DNA of 64,000 nucleotides from Palleronia pontilimi. GTDB taxonomy: Bacteria; Pseudomonadota; Alphaproteobacteria; Rhodobacterales; Rhodobacteraceae. Made by a program: the position numbers and the translations under genes. This document shows positions 1 to 7,686 of this stretch, piece after piece. The DNA lies in assembly GCF_016412875.1 (NCBI RefSeq), contig NZ_JAEKPD010000010.1, positions 1-64,000 of the forward strand, written 5' to 3'. How positions within the stretch are numbered: the stretch's first letter is position 1; each line of letters begins with the position of its first letter. The notes beneath the pieces are model-generated. The model saw nothing but the letters and a program-made list of their open reading frames with translations, searched no databases and had not been told where the DNA came from.

Positions 1-97
1 TCCAGTTCGCAATGGCCCGGATACCGGGGAGAAGGTCACCAGGATAGAAGCGAACGGTTGGGATCGGCGGCTCCATAAGCATCGTTTGTTCGTCCAT
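1..97 (-). CDS. Partial hypothetical protein (N-terminus; runs off left edge)
   Basis: An ATG at 97 opens a frame of 32 codons without a stop up to the left edge. The peptide starts MDEQTMLMEPPIPTVRFYPG and continues DLLPGIRAIANW. Later Met codons (residues 6 and 8) are alternative starts. A GGTGG lies just upstream of the ATG and could be a weak ribosome-binding site. No family is recognised and the fragment is too short to assign a role. In DNA this G+C-rich, a 32-codon open frame can arise by chance, so the call rests mainly on its protein-like composition and edge position. Confidence 0.33.
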   Translation of the reverse strand, partial: MDEQTMLMEPPIPTVRFYPGDLLPGIRAIANW

Positions 98-387
98 GAC
101 CACCGACGCCGCGGCCGCAATGAGCGATTTCGTAAGAACAGGTGATTGGTCCGCGCAACCGCTCGAATCAGACATGCACACGAAAACCAGACCTGATGCA
201 CCCGCTACGCTTTGGTCGATGGTCCCCCGTTTGCACCGTGCGTTGTGCAGGCCGCAGTCCCAATCCGATCCTACCCGACCCACCAAATCCCACCTCACCA
301 CCGAATCCGACTGATGGGATTTATGGTGGGACAGATCGGCGGCTCGTCCGTTTTTCTGTTTAAAATCAATATCTTATGGGGATTAAG
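98..387. other. Intergenic stretch without recognisable gene
   Basis: About 290 bases between the edge fragment and the tRNA gene. Short overlapping frames exist on both strands but none has a convincing start, composition or family. The only structure seen is the long imperfect inverted repeat at 279-330 and an A+T-rich tract at about 350-387, immediately beyond the 3' end of the tRNA. No integrase or attachment-site duplication is visible. Confidence 0.6.
279..330. repeat. Imperfect inverted repeat (long hairpin)
   Basis: The left arm CCCACCAAATCCCA (279-292) pairs with the right arm TGGGATTTATGGTGGG (315-330). There are single-base bulges at 320 and 323 and a 22-base loop. No T-run follows on either strand, so it is not a typical terminator. 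It lies between the tRNA gene and the left-edge fragment. Confidence 0.6.
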
Positions 388-462
388 TGGCAGCCCGTAG
401 GGGAATCGAACCCCTCTTTCCAGGTTGAAAACCTGGCGTCCTAACCGATAGACGAACGGGCC
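388..462 (-). tRNA. tRNA-Glu (anticodon UUC)
   Basis: The minus strand folds as a complete 75-nt tRNA. The 7-bp acceptor stem GGCCCGT/ACGGGCT has a G·U first pair. The anticodon stem CCAGG/CCTGG closes the loop TTTTCAA with anticodon TTC. The T arm AGGGG-TTCGATT-CCCCT is followed by discriminator G and an encoded CCA at 388-390. The anticodon reads GAA/GAG, so this is a glutamate tRNA. A stringent-type promoter lies just upstream. No clear terminator follows, only an A+T-rich tract. The adjacent recJ gene is read toward it on the same strand. Confidence 0.96.
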
Positions 463-473
463 ACTGGCGGCAG

Positions 474-502
474 TTCCTAAGCAAACTCCGGCAGGGCTGC
501 AA
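474..502 (-). promoter_or_regulatory. Candidate sigma-70 promoter of tRNA-Glu
   Basis: On the minus strand TTGCAG (497-502) is separated by exactly 17 bases from TAGGAA (474-479), 11 bases before the mature tRNA 5' end. The spacing and the very short leader fit a stable-RNA promoter. The -10 match is only partial. Confidence 0.5.
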
Positions 503-585
503 GGGGGTTTTCGGACTTTCGGCGGGCAAATTTGCACAAGGCCCACAGTGCCGTGTCCCGGGGGCCGATCACGGCCGGGCGGTGA

Positions 586-2346
586 TCATGACGGGGCCGC
601 ATCTTCCAGCCGCAATTGCGCCGAGCTGCGTCCCTGCCAGCGATTCAGCTCGAGCCGTCCTGCCAGGTGGAAGCGCTTGCCGCCGTGCCCTTCGAGCGCG
701 GCCCCGAGCGGGCCGTCGAAGGCGCCGAAGCAGATCCCTTGGAGCTGCGGCCCGCTGCCGTCGGTGAACGCGATCTTCAGGTGGCTGTCCCCCACCCGCC
801 GGGCGCTGGCGATGCGGCAATCGGCGAAGGCGAAGCGGGGGGCGGGGGCGCCCATGCCGAAGGGGCCTGCCATGTCGATCTGCTCGATCAGCTCGGGCGT
901 CGCGGCACCGGGCATCAGCAGCGCCGAGATGGGCAGGCCACGCGCCTCGCCCTCGGCCGCCCCCTGGCGGGCCAGCAGCGTGCCCAGCCGGTCCATGGCC
1001 GCATCGAGCCGGTCTTCGGCGACCGTCAGCCCCGCCGCCATCTTGTGCCCGCCGCCCTTCAGCAGCAGGCCTTCGGAGGCGACGCGCTGGATCGCGGCGC
1101 CCAGATCGACGCCCGCGATCGAGCGCCCCGATCCTTTCCCCACGCCGCCTTCGAGCCCGATGACGACCGCCGGGCGGCCCGTCGCTTCCTTCAGGCGCGC
1201 GGCCACGATGCCCACCACGCCCGGATGCCAGCCTTCGCCCGCCGCCCAGACCAGGGGGCCATCGACGCCGCGCTCTTCGGCTTGTGACAGGGCCGCCGCG
1301 CGCACCGCGTTTTCAACGTCGCGGCGCTCGGTGTTGAGCAGGTCCAGCCGTTCGGCCAGGGCTTGCGCCTCGTGCGGGTCGTCCGTCGACAAGAGCCGGG
1401 CGCCCAGGTCCGCCTGGCCGATCCGCCCGCCCGCGTTGATCCGCGGTCCCAGAACGAAGCCCAAATGATAGGCCGTGGGCGCGCAATCCAAACGTCCCAC
1501 GTCGCAGAGCGCCACGAGACCGGGCCGGGCGCGGCGCGCCATGACCGTCAGGCCCTGGCGCACGAAGGCGCGGTTGACGCCCACCAGCGGCGCCACGTCC
1601 GCCACCGTCGCGAGCGCCACCAGGTCCAGCAGGGCCATCAGGTCGGGCCCCTTGTCCCCGGCGTCGCGCAGCAAGCGGTTGACCTCGACCAGCAGCAGGA
1701 ACACCACGGCCGCCGCGCAGAGATGGCCAAGCGCACCGCTTTCGTCTTGGCGATTGGGGTTCACCACGGCCAACGCGTCGGGCAGCGTGGGGCCGCCCAG
1801 GTGGTGGTCCAGCACGACGACATCCGCGCCCGTGGCGGCCGCGATCGGGCCATGGCTGAGCGTGCCGCAATCGACGCAGACGATCAGGTCGTGATCGCGC
1901 GCCAGTGCCGCCATCGCGGCGTCGTTGGGGCCGTAGCCCTCGTCGATCCGGTCGGGAATATAAAGCGTCGCGTCCAGTCCCATGGACCGCAGCCAGACGA
2001 TCAGCAGTGCCGAGGAACCGGCCCCGTCCACGTCGTAATCGCCGAAGATCGCGATCTTCTGGCGTCGGCGGACGGCGTCCAGGAACCGTGTCGCCGCCCG
2101 GTCCATGTCCCGCAGCGACCGCGGGTCGGGCAGCAGATCGCGCAAGGACGGGGCCAGGTAGCCCTGGGCCGTCTCGGCGGTGACACCCGCGCGCGCCAGG
2201 ACCGCGGCAACGGGGAAGGGCAGGGCGGTTTGCTGGCTCAGGCCTTCGGCCCGCCGCTCGGCATCGGGATCGGGCCCGACCCAGGCGCGGCCGGTCAGCG
2301 AGGAGGAGACATCGAGGAAGGCGGGCGCACCCAGATCACGTGGCAT
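586..2346 (-). CDS. recJ: Single-stranded-DNA-specific exonuclease RecJ
   Basis: 586-residue 5'-3' exonuclease acting on single-stranded DNA in RecF-pathway recombination and mismatch repair. The DHH-family catalytic motifs are visible: FGDYDVDGAGSSALL (about residue 102) and LDHHLGG (about residue 160). The C-terminal DHHA1 region with KGSGRSI and GGGHKMAAG follows, and then the OB-like end, so the length is normal. ATG 2346 (MPRDLGAPAFL) is preferred; an in-frame Met 11 codons upstream is possible. The gene lies downstream of glpX on the same strand with a 174-base gap, which could hold its own promoter. The gap also carries an intergenic repeat copy at 2465-2481. Confidence 0.95.
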   Translation of the reverse strand: MPRDLGAPAFLDVSSSLTGRAWVGPDPDAERRAEGLSQQTALPFPVAAVLARAGVTAETAQGYLAPSLRDLLPDPRSLRDMDRAATRFLDAVRRRQKIAIFGDYDVDGAGSSALLIVWLRSMGLDATLYIPDRIDEGYGPNDAAMAALARDHDLIVCVDCGTLSHGPIAAATGADVVVLDHHLGGPTLPDALAVVNPNRQDESGALGHLCAAAVVFLLLVEVNRLLRDAGDKGPDLMALLDLVALATVADVAPLVGVNRAFVRQGLTVMARRARPGLVALCDVGRLDCAPTAYHLGFVLGPRINAGGRIGQADLGARLLSTDDPHEAQALAERLDLLNTERRDVENAVRAAALSQAEERGVDGPLVWAAGEGWHPGVVGIVAARLKEATGRPAVVIGLEGGVGKGSGRSIAGVDLGAAIQRVASEGLLLKGGGHKMAAGLTVAEDRLDAAMDRLGTLLARQGAAEGEARGLPISALLMPGAATPELIEQIDMAGPFGMGAPAPRFAFADCRIASARRVGDSHLKIAFTDGSGPQLQGICFGAFDGPLGAALEGHGGKRFHLAGRLELNRWQGRSSAQLRLEDAAPS

Positions 2347-2464
2347 GGCATCAACATGTGGATAACTGCGAAGGTGCAACCACTATATACGCGATTTTCA
2401 AATCACGAAAGTCGCAATGCGCGCGTCGATGCCCCCGGCGCGGCCCTGCTCCATCTTTGTTCTC

Positions 2465-2481
2465 GAAAAATATCCCGGCGC
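2465..2481 (+). repeat. Intergenic repeat copy GAAAAATATCCCGGCGC
   Basis: This short sequence recurs almost exactly at 50940-50955, and a diverged copy (GAAAATACCTCGG) is at 22532-22544. All copies are intergenic and close to a gene end. Here it sits between glpX and recJ. Its function is unknown. Confidence 0.5.
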
Positions 2482-2520
2482 ACCGCCGGACGCCAGCGCC
2501 GACGGCCGCAGCGGCGGGCC

Positions 2521-3489
2521 CTAGCTGCGGGCCACCGGGTTGCGGTAGATCATCCGCCGGACCGAGCCGGTCTTCGAGCGCATCAGGATCGTCTCGGTCG
2601 TCAGGTATCCGGGTTCGCGCTTGATGCCGTCCACCACCGAGCCGTCCGTCACCCCCGTCGCGGCGAAGATCACGTCGTCGTTCACCAGGTCGTCGCGGGT
2701 ATAGACCCGGTCGAAATTGGTGACACCGGCCTTCTTGGCGCGCGCGCGCTCGTCGTCGTTGCGGAACAGCAGCTTGCCGAACATCTGCCCGCCCATGCAT
2801 TTCAGCGCCGCGGCCGCCAGCACGCCCTCGGGCGCGCCGCCCGATCCCATATACATGTCGATGCCGGTCCGGTCGGCGTCCGCGGTGTGGATGATGCCCG
2901 CCACGTCGCCGTCGGTGATGAGCCGGATGGCGCAATCGGTGGTGCGCAGCTCGGCGATCATGTCCTCGTGGCGGGGCCGTTCCAGCACGCAGACGGTGAT
3001 GTCGTGGGTCGAACAGCCCTTGGCGGCGGCCAGGGCGCTGACGCGTTCGGCGGGGCTCATGTCCATGGTCACGACGCCCGTCCGGAAGCCCGGCCCGATG
3101 GCGAGCTTTTCCATGTAGACGTCCGGCGCGTGCAGCATCGAGCCGCGCGCGCCCATGGCGATCACGGTCAGCGCGTTGGGCATGTCCTTGGCGGTCAGCG
3201 TGGTGCCTTCCAGCGGGTCCAGCGCGATGTCGACCTCGGGGCCGCTGCCGGTGCCGACCTCTTCGCCGATATAGAGCATCGGCGCCTCGTCGCGCTCGCC
3301 CTCGCCGATCACGACGGTGCCCGCGATGTCCAGCTTGTTCAGCTGGTCGCGCATGGCGTTGACGGCGGCCTGGTCGGCGGCCTTTTCGTCGCCGCGTCCG
3401 ATCCAGCCCGCCGACGCCAGCGCCGCCGCCTCGCTCACGCGGGCCAGGCCCAGGGACAGCATGCGGTCGTTGAAATCATTGGTGGACAT
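2521..3489 (-). CDS. glpX: Class II fructose-1,6-bisphosphatase
   Basis: 322-residue GlpX-type phosphatase that hydrolyses fructose 1,6-bisphosphate to fructose 6-phosphate (gluconeogenesis; in some relatives also the Calvin cycle). Family signatures are present: GEGERDEAPMLYIG (about residue 60), the metal-binding LDPLEGTTLTAKD (about 92-104), and conserved YMGSGGAPEGVLAAAAL (about 200). Start ATG 3489. The recJ gene lies downstream on the same strand. The branched-chain aminotransferase lies 89 bases upstream on the same strand. Length and motif set are complete. Confidence 0.95.
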   Translation of the reverse strand: MSTNDFNDRMLSLGLARVSEAAALASAGWIGRGDEKAADQAAVNAMRDQLNKLDIAGTVVIGEGERDEAPMLYIGEEVGTGSGPEVDIALDPLEGTTLTAKDMPNALTVIAMGARGSMLHAPDVYMEKLAIGPGFRTGVVTMDMSPAERVSALAAAKGCSTHDITVCVLERPRHEDMIAELRTTDCAIRLITDGDVAGIIHTADADRTGIDMYMGSGGAPEGVLAAAALKCMGGQMFGKLLFRNDDERARAKKAGVTNFDRVYTRDDLVNDDVIFAATGVTDGSVVDGIKREPGYLTTETILMRSKTGSVRRMIYRNPVARS

Positions 3490-3578
3490 GGGGGCGCGCT
3501 CCGGGCGTTTGTGACTGCTCTGCCACGTGGTAGCCGGTCGGCGCGCCCGCGCACAAGCCTGTTACCGCCCGAAGGCCG

Positions 3579-4442
3579 TCAGCCGTTGCCCGACAGCGCC
3601 CAGTCCCAATACATCTCGCGCACGCGGCGCGTCACGGGGCCCACCTGGTAGTGGCGGTCGTCGAAGGCGGTCACCGCCTGCACCTTGGTCATGTTGCCGG
3701 ACAGGAAGACCTCGTCCGCGGTGCGCACGTCGTCGAAGCCGAGCACGCATTCGCGGACCGGCATGCCGTCGGCGGCCAGGTTCGCCATGTGCCGCGCCCG
3801 GGTGATGCCCGCCAGGAACGTGCCGTTGGGGATCGGGGTCATCACCTCGCCGTCCTTGACGATGAACACGTTCGAGGAGGCGGTTTCCGCCACGTTGCCC
3901 ACGGCGTCGGCGGCCAGCGCGTTGCCGAAGCCCTTGGCCTGCGCCTCGCGCAGCATGCGCGCGTTGTTGGGATAAAGGCAGCCGGCCTTCGCGTTGACGA
4001 CATCCGTTTCCAGCACCGGTCGGCGGAAGCGGGTGGTGGTCAGCGTCGTCTCGGCATCGGCGACCAGCGGGATCGTTTCGAGGCAGATCGAGAAGGCGGT
4101 GCTGCCTTCGGCCGGGGCGATGGCGCCCGGCGCGCCGTCGATGGCCCAGTACATGGGCCGGATATAGACTGCGTCCTGGGGACCGTAGGCCGCCAGGCCT
4201 TGCCACACGATCTCGGCCATCCGTTCGGGCGACACCGTGGGCGTCAGCATCATCGCGTGGGCCGAGCGGTTCAGACGCTCGCAATGCGCCAGCAGGTCCG
4301 GGGCCGCGCCGTGGACGTAGCGCGCGCCGTCGAAGACCGAGCTGCCCAGCCAGGTGCCGTGGTCGGCCGCGCGCAGGATCGGCAGATCGCTGTCATGCCA
4401 GCGTCCGTCGAAATAGGTGCGGATATCGGTGCCGAGCGCCAT
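3579..4442 (-). CDS. ilvE: Branched-chain amino acid aminotransferase (fold type IV)
   Basis: 287-residue PLP enzyme of the D-amino-acid/branched-chain aminotransferase fold. The probable reaction is reversible transamination of Leu, Ile and Val with 2-oxoglutarate. Visible features are the N-terminal WLGSSVFDGARYVHG, IRPMYWAIDG, the likely PLP-lysine segment DVVNAKAGCLYPNNARM, and the phosphate-binding-type AETASSNVFIV and FLAGITRARH. The start is ATG 4442 (MALGTDIRTYFDGRWHD). The longer upstream frame has no homology-like content and overlaps the histidine kinase. Substrate could instead be another amine; fold-IV assignment is firm, specificity is inferred. Confidence 0.88.
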   Translation of the reverse strand: MALGTDIRTYFDGRWHDSDLPILRAADHGTWLGSSVFDGARYVHGAAPDLLAHCERLNRSAHAMMLTPTVSPERMAEIVWQGLAAYGPQDAVYIRPMYWAIDGAPGAIAPAEGSTAFSICLETIPLVADAETTLTTTRFRRPVLETDVVNAKAGCLYPNNARMLREAQAKGFGNALAADAVGNVAETASSNVFIVKDGEVMTPIPNGTFLAGITRARHMANLAADGMPVRECVLGFDDVRTADEVFLSGNMTKVQAVTAFDDRHYQVGPVTRRVREMYWDWALSGNG

Positions 4443-4507
4443 GCGGGCCTCCTGGTTGCGCGTCCCGAGCCTTGCCGCACCCGGAGCCCGGAGTAAAGCC
4501 GCGGGAC

Positions 4508-5617
4508 TTACGACGGGCCTTGCGACAAATCCACGTCCAGCGTGACCACCGTGCCGATGGTGCCGCGCGACACGTCGATGGTGCCGCCGATCGAGCGCGC
4601 GAGCCCCAGCGCGATGCTGCCGCCGATGCCGGACGCGGTCTTGGCGTCCAGGATCCCGTCCTCGGCCTCGGCTTCGAGATCGGCGCGCGCTTCCTTCAGC
4701 GTCGGCGCGTTCTTCGGCCATTCGCTGTCCTCGGGCATGCCGACGCCGTCATCTTCGACCACCAGCCGCACCGCATCGCCGGTCAGCCGCTGGAAGCGCA
4801 CCCGCACGACGCCTTCGCGGTCGTTGGGGAAGGCGTGTTCCAGCGCGTTGGTCAGGAACTCGGTCAGCATCAGGCCCAGCCGCGCGCTCAGGTCGGTGGG
4901 CAGGTCGACCTCTTCGCAGTCCACGTTGACGCGGATCGACGAGCGACCGTCCAGGGCTGCGATCGTGGTCGCCACGCGGCTGAGATACGCACCCGCGGGC
5001 ACCGTCTGCTGGCCGTGGCTGGCCACGCCCGCGGGCGACAGCTCTTCGTAGAGCAACGCCAGGCTCTGGATCCGGTGGCTCAACGATTGCAGCGATTCGC
5101 GCGAGATCTCGCGCTTGGCTTGCATCCGGATCATGCCGACGATCATCGCCAGGTGGTTCTTCACCCGGTGCTGCAGCTCGCGCAGCATGTCGTCCTGCTC
5201 GCCGCGCCCTTCGGCCTTGGTCTCGAGCTCGGGGTGGATTTCCTTCTGGATGCCGATGAAGGCCTCGAGCTCGTCGTTGTCATCGAAGATCGGCGCGATC
5301 ACGAGGCGGTTCTGGAAGGGCGATCCATCGGCGCGGTGGTTCACCAGGTCCAGGCTCACGTCGCGGCCTGCGGCGATGGCGTCCCGCAGCTTGGCGACAT
5401 CGGCGGGGTCGGTATCAGGGCCTTGCAGGAAACGGCAATTCCGCCCGACCGCGAATTCGCTGGAGTAATACGTGACCTCTTCGAAGGCCCGGTTCACGTA
5501 GATGATCGGGTTGTCGGGCAGGTTGGGGTTGGTCAGGACCATCGCGACGGGAAGCTTCGAGACCGCTTCCTGCAACTCGTCCTGCCGCGACCAATATCCC
5601 GATTCTTCCGCGCTCAT
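4508..5617 (-). CDS. LOV-domain (blue-light) sensor histidine kinase
   Basis: 369-residue soluble kinase. Residues about 15-140 form a PAS/LOV domain with the flavin-adduct motif GRNCRFLQG (Cys that would bond FMN C4a). It also has the FMN-contacting NHRADGSPFQN and the signal-relay glutamine in FIGIQKEI. A HisKA_2-type dimerisation segment with ELQHRVKNHLAMIVGM follows (phospho-acceptor His). The HATPase domain shows an N box (TEFLTNALEHAFPN), EDDGVGMPED, and a C-terminal glycine-rich GIGGSIALGLARSIGG. No transmembrane segment. Start ATG 5617 (MSAEESGYW). It stands alone without an adjacent response regulator; ilvE follows 65 bases downstream. Residues needed for photochemistry are all present, so light sensing is a strong inference. 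Confidence 0.92.
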   Translation of the reverse strand: MSAEESGYWSRQDELQEAVSKLPVAMVLTNPNLPDNPIIYVNRAFEEVTYYSSEFAVGRNCRFLQGPDTDPADVAKLRDAIAAGRDVSLDLVNHRADGSPFQNRLVIAPIFDDNDELEAFIGIQKEIHPELETKAEGRGEQDDMLRELQHRVKNHLAMIVGMIRMQAKREISRESLQSLSHRIQSLALLYEELSPAGVASHGQQTVPAGAYLSRVATTIAALDGRSSIRVNVDCEEVDLPTDLSARLGLMLTEFLTNALEHAFPNDREGVVRVRFQRLTGDAVRLVVEDDGVGMPEDSEWPKNAPTLKEARADLEAEAEDGILDAKTASGIGGSIALGLARSIGGTIDVSRGTIGTVVTLDVDLSQGPS

Positions 5618-5833
5618 GTATGCGACCCCGTGTTGGTTCGGACCAGATATCCGCTTTTGACTACCGCGCCAGCTTAGCCAAGAAATTCGTGAACCCATAC
5701 CCCGATGGGATCCGGCCAAATTGCTGTCCGTTAAGGAGGATAGGGGCTAGTATGGCCGCGTCCAGCAGTCACGTGCTACGATGTCGCACCTGACATGGGT
5801 CGGTGGTATCGGCGGCGCGTTGCCGATCCGTCT

Positions 5834-6853
5834 TCACCGCACCATTCCGACAATGCGATAGGTCTGATCCAGGATCGGCGCGGCGATGGCGCGGGCGCGC
5901 TCGGCGCCGCGGGCCAGGATGCGGTCGATCTCGGCCGTGTCCTGCATCAGCCGGGCCATCTCGCCGCTGATCGGCGACAGCTTTTCCACCGCCAGGTCGG
6001 CCAGGGCGGGCTTGAACTGCCCGAATTGCTGGCCGCCCACCTGCGCCATCACGTCGTTGCGGCTCATGTCCGACAGGGCCGCGTAGATGTTGACCAGGTT
6101 GCGCGCATCGGGGCGATCCTTCAGGCCATCATAGGTTTCGGGCAGCGGCTCGGGGTCGGTCTTGGCCTTGCGGATCTTCTTGGCGATCGTGTCGGCGTCG
6201 TCGGTCATGTTGATCCGGCTGGCATCGGACGGATCGCTTTTCGACATCTTCTTGGACCCGTCGCGCAGGGACATGACCCGCGTGGCGGCACCTTCGATCA
6301 CGGGCTCGGTCATGGGAAAGAAATCCACGCCGTAATCGTGGTTGAACTTGGCCGCGATGTCCCGCGTAAGCTCCAGGTGCTGTTTCTGGTCCTCGCCCAC
6401 GGGCACGTGGGTCGCGTGGTAGATCAGGATATCGGCGGCCATGAGCGCCGGATAGGCGAAGAGGCCCAGCGACGCGTTCTCGGCGTTCTTGCCGGCCTTG
6501 TCCTTCCACTGGGTCATGCGGCCCATCCAGCCCATCCGGGCGACGCAGTTGAAGATCCAGGCCAGCTGGGCGTGTTCGGGCACCTGGCTTTGGTTGATGA
6601 GGATGGATTTTTCCGGGTCGATCCCGCTGGCGATGAAGCCTGCCGCAAGCTCGCGGGTGTTGCGCGCCAGGTCCGCGGGGTCCTGCCAGACCGTGATCGC
6701 GTGCAGGTCCACCATGCAATAGATCGTCTGGTAGGCGCCCGCATCCTGCATGTCGACGAAGCGCTTGATCGCGCCCAGGTAATTGCCCAGCGTCAGCCCG
6801 CCCGACGGCTGGATGCCGGAAAAGACGCGGGGGGTGAAATTCGTCTGCGCCAT
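5834..6853 (-). CDS. trpS: Tryptophanyl-tRNA synthetase
   Basis: 339-residue class I aminoacyl-tRNA synthetase charging tRNA-Trp in the cytoplasm. The HIGH-like motif is in [15 protein letters not shown] near the N-terminus. The KMSKS loop is seen as [11 protein letters not shown] at about residue 200. Conserved [19 protein letters not shown] lies between. The start is ATG 6853 ([11 protein letters not shown]); a 17-codon upstream extension without family character is rejected. The divergent rhomboid-like gene starts 72 bases away. Length is typical of bacterial TrpS. Confidence 0.96.
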   Translation of the reverse strand: MAQTNFTPRVFSGIQPSGGLTLGNYLGAIKRFVDMQDAGAYQTIYCMVDLHAITVWQDPADLARNTRELAAGFIASGIDPEKSILINQSQVPEHAQLAWIFNCVARMGWMGRMTQWKDKAGKNAENASLGLFAYPALMAADILIYHATHVPVGEDQKQHLELTRDIAAKFNHDYGVDFFPMTEPVIEGAATRVMSLRDGSKKMSKSDPSDASRINMTDDADTIAKKIRKAKTDPEPLPETYDGLKDRPDARNLVNIYAALSDMSRNDVMAQVGGQQFGQFKPALADLAVEKLSPISGEMARLMQDTAEIDRILARGAERARAIAAPILDQTYRIVGMVR

Positions 6854-6925
6854 GGGGATGCCTTGCTGGAAAATCGGGTCCGCCTCGCTTACCGATGGTG
6901 CCAAAGCCCGTCAAGGAAGGCAGCC

Positions 6926-7612
6926 ATGGCCAGCAGCGACATCAATCAGAACCCGTTCAACGCGATCCCCCTGGTGGTCGTGGCGCTGGTCGCGATCCTC
7001 CTGGGGATCGAGTTGATCTTCCAGGCGGGCGCGCGCGGATTCGCGGGGTCCGACGGCATCGGCTGGCGGCTCGAGGCGCTGAACGCCTTCGCGTTCTCGC
7101 CGCAATTGTGGGACAGGATGGTCGAAACGGGCCAATTCCCGCCCCGCGCGCTTCTGCGCTTCGTGACCTACAGCTTCGTGCATCTGAGCTTCGGTCACAT
7201 GCTGTTCGTGCTCGTGTTCCTGCTGGCGCTGGGCAAGATGGTGGCCGAGGCGTTTTCGGCGCTTGCGGTCCTTGCGGTGCTGGCCGTGTCGTCGATCGTC
7301 GGCGCGCTGGTCTATGCCGCCGCGCTGAGCCCGTCGATCGCGCTGGTCGGCGGCTACCCGGCGGTTTACGGGCTGATCGGGGCCTATACCTTCATCCTGT
7401 GGACGGGCCTTGGGACGCTGGGCGAGCAGCGGATGCGCGCCTTCACGCTGATCGCGCTGCTGATGGGCATCCAGCTTCTGTTCGGACTGATGTTCGGGGG
7501 TGGGCCGGAATGGGTGGCGGATCTGGGCGGCTTCTGCGCCGGGTTCGCGCTGTCCTTCGTGGTGTCGCCCGGCGGGTTCGGGCGCGTGCTGGACAAGCTG
7601 CGCCAGCGCTAG
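6926..7612 (+). CDS. Rhomboid-fold membrane protein lacking the catalytic dyad
   Basis: 228 residues with about six hydrophobic helices, the first at residues 10-30. The HLSFGHMLFVL segment matches the rhomboid TM2 region, so the fold assignment is reasonable. Active rhomboids have G-x-S-G in TM4 and His in TM6. Here the aligned positions read GGYPAVYGLIGAY (Ser and following Gly replaced by Tyr-Pro) and VADLGGFCAGF (Asp where HLGG is expected). It is therefore predicted to be a proteolytically inactive rhomboid homologue. Start ATG 6926 preceded by AAGGAAGG. Divergent from trpS and convergent with murJ. No partner is evident. Confidence 0.82.
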   Translation: MASSDINQNPFNAIPLVVVALVAILLGIELIFQAGARGFAGSDGIGWRLEALNAFAFSPQLWDRMVETGQFPPRALLRFVTYSFVHLSFGHMLFVLVFLLALGKMVAEAFSALAVLAVLAVSSIVGALVYAAALSPSIALVGGYPAVYGLIGAYTFILWTGLGTLGEQRMRAFTLIALLMGIQLLFGLMFGGGPEWVADLGGFCAGFALSFVVSPGGFGRVLDKLRQR

Positions 7613-7686
7613 GCGGGACAAACGCGTCTTGCCATCACCGTTCGCGAAATACTCATGGCTATCCCGGCGGTCCTGGGTGCCGCGTC

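Noticed and set aside
5795-6925. Long in-frame upstream extension of the rhomboid-like gene
   Set aside because: It is antisense to trpS and has no protein-family character. ATG 6926 has a good ribosome-binding site and begins the membrane domain.
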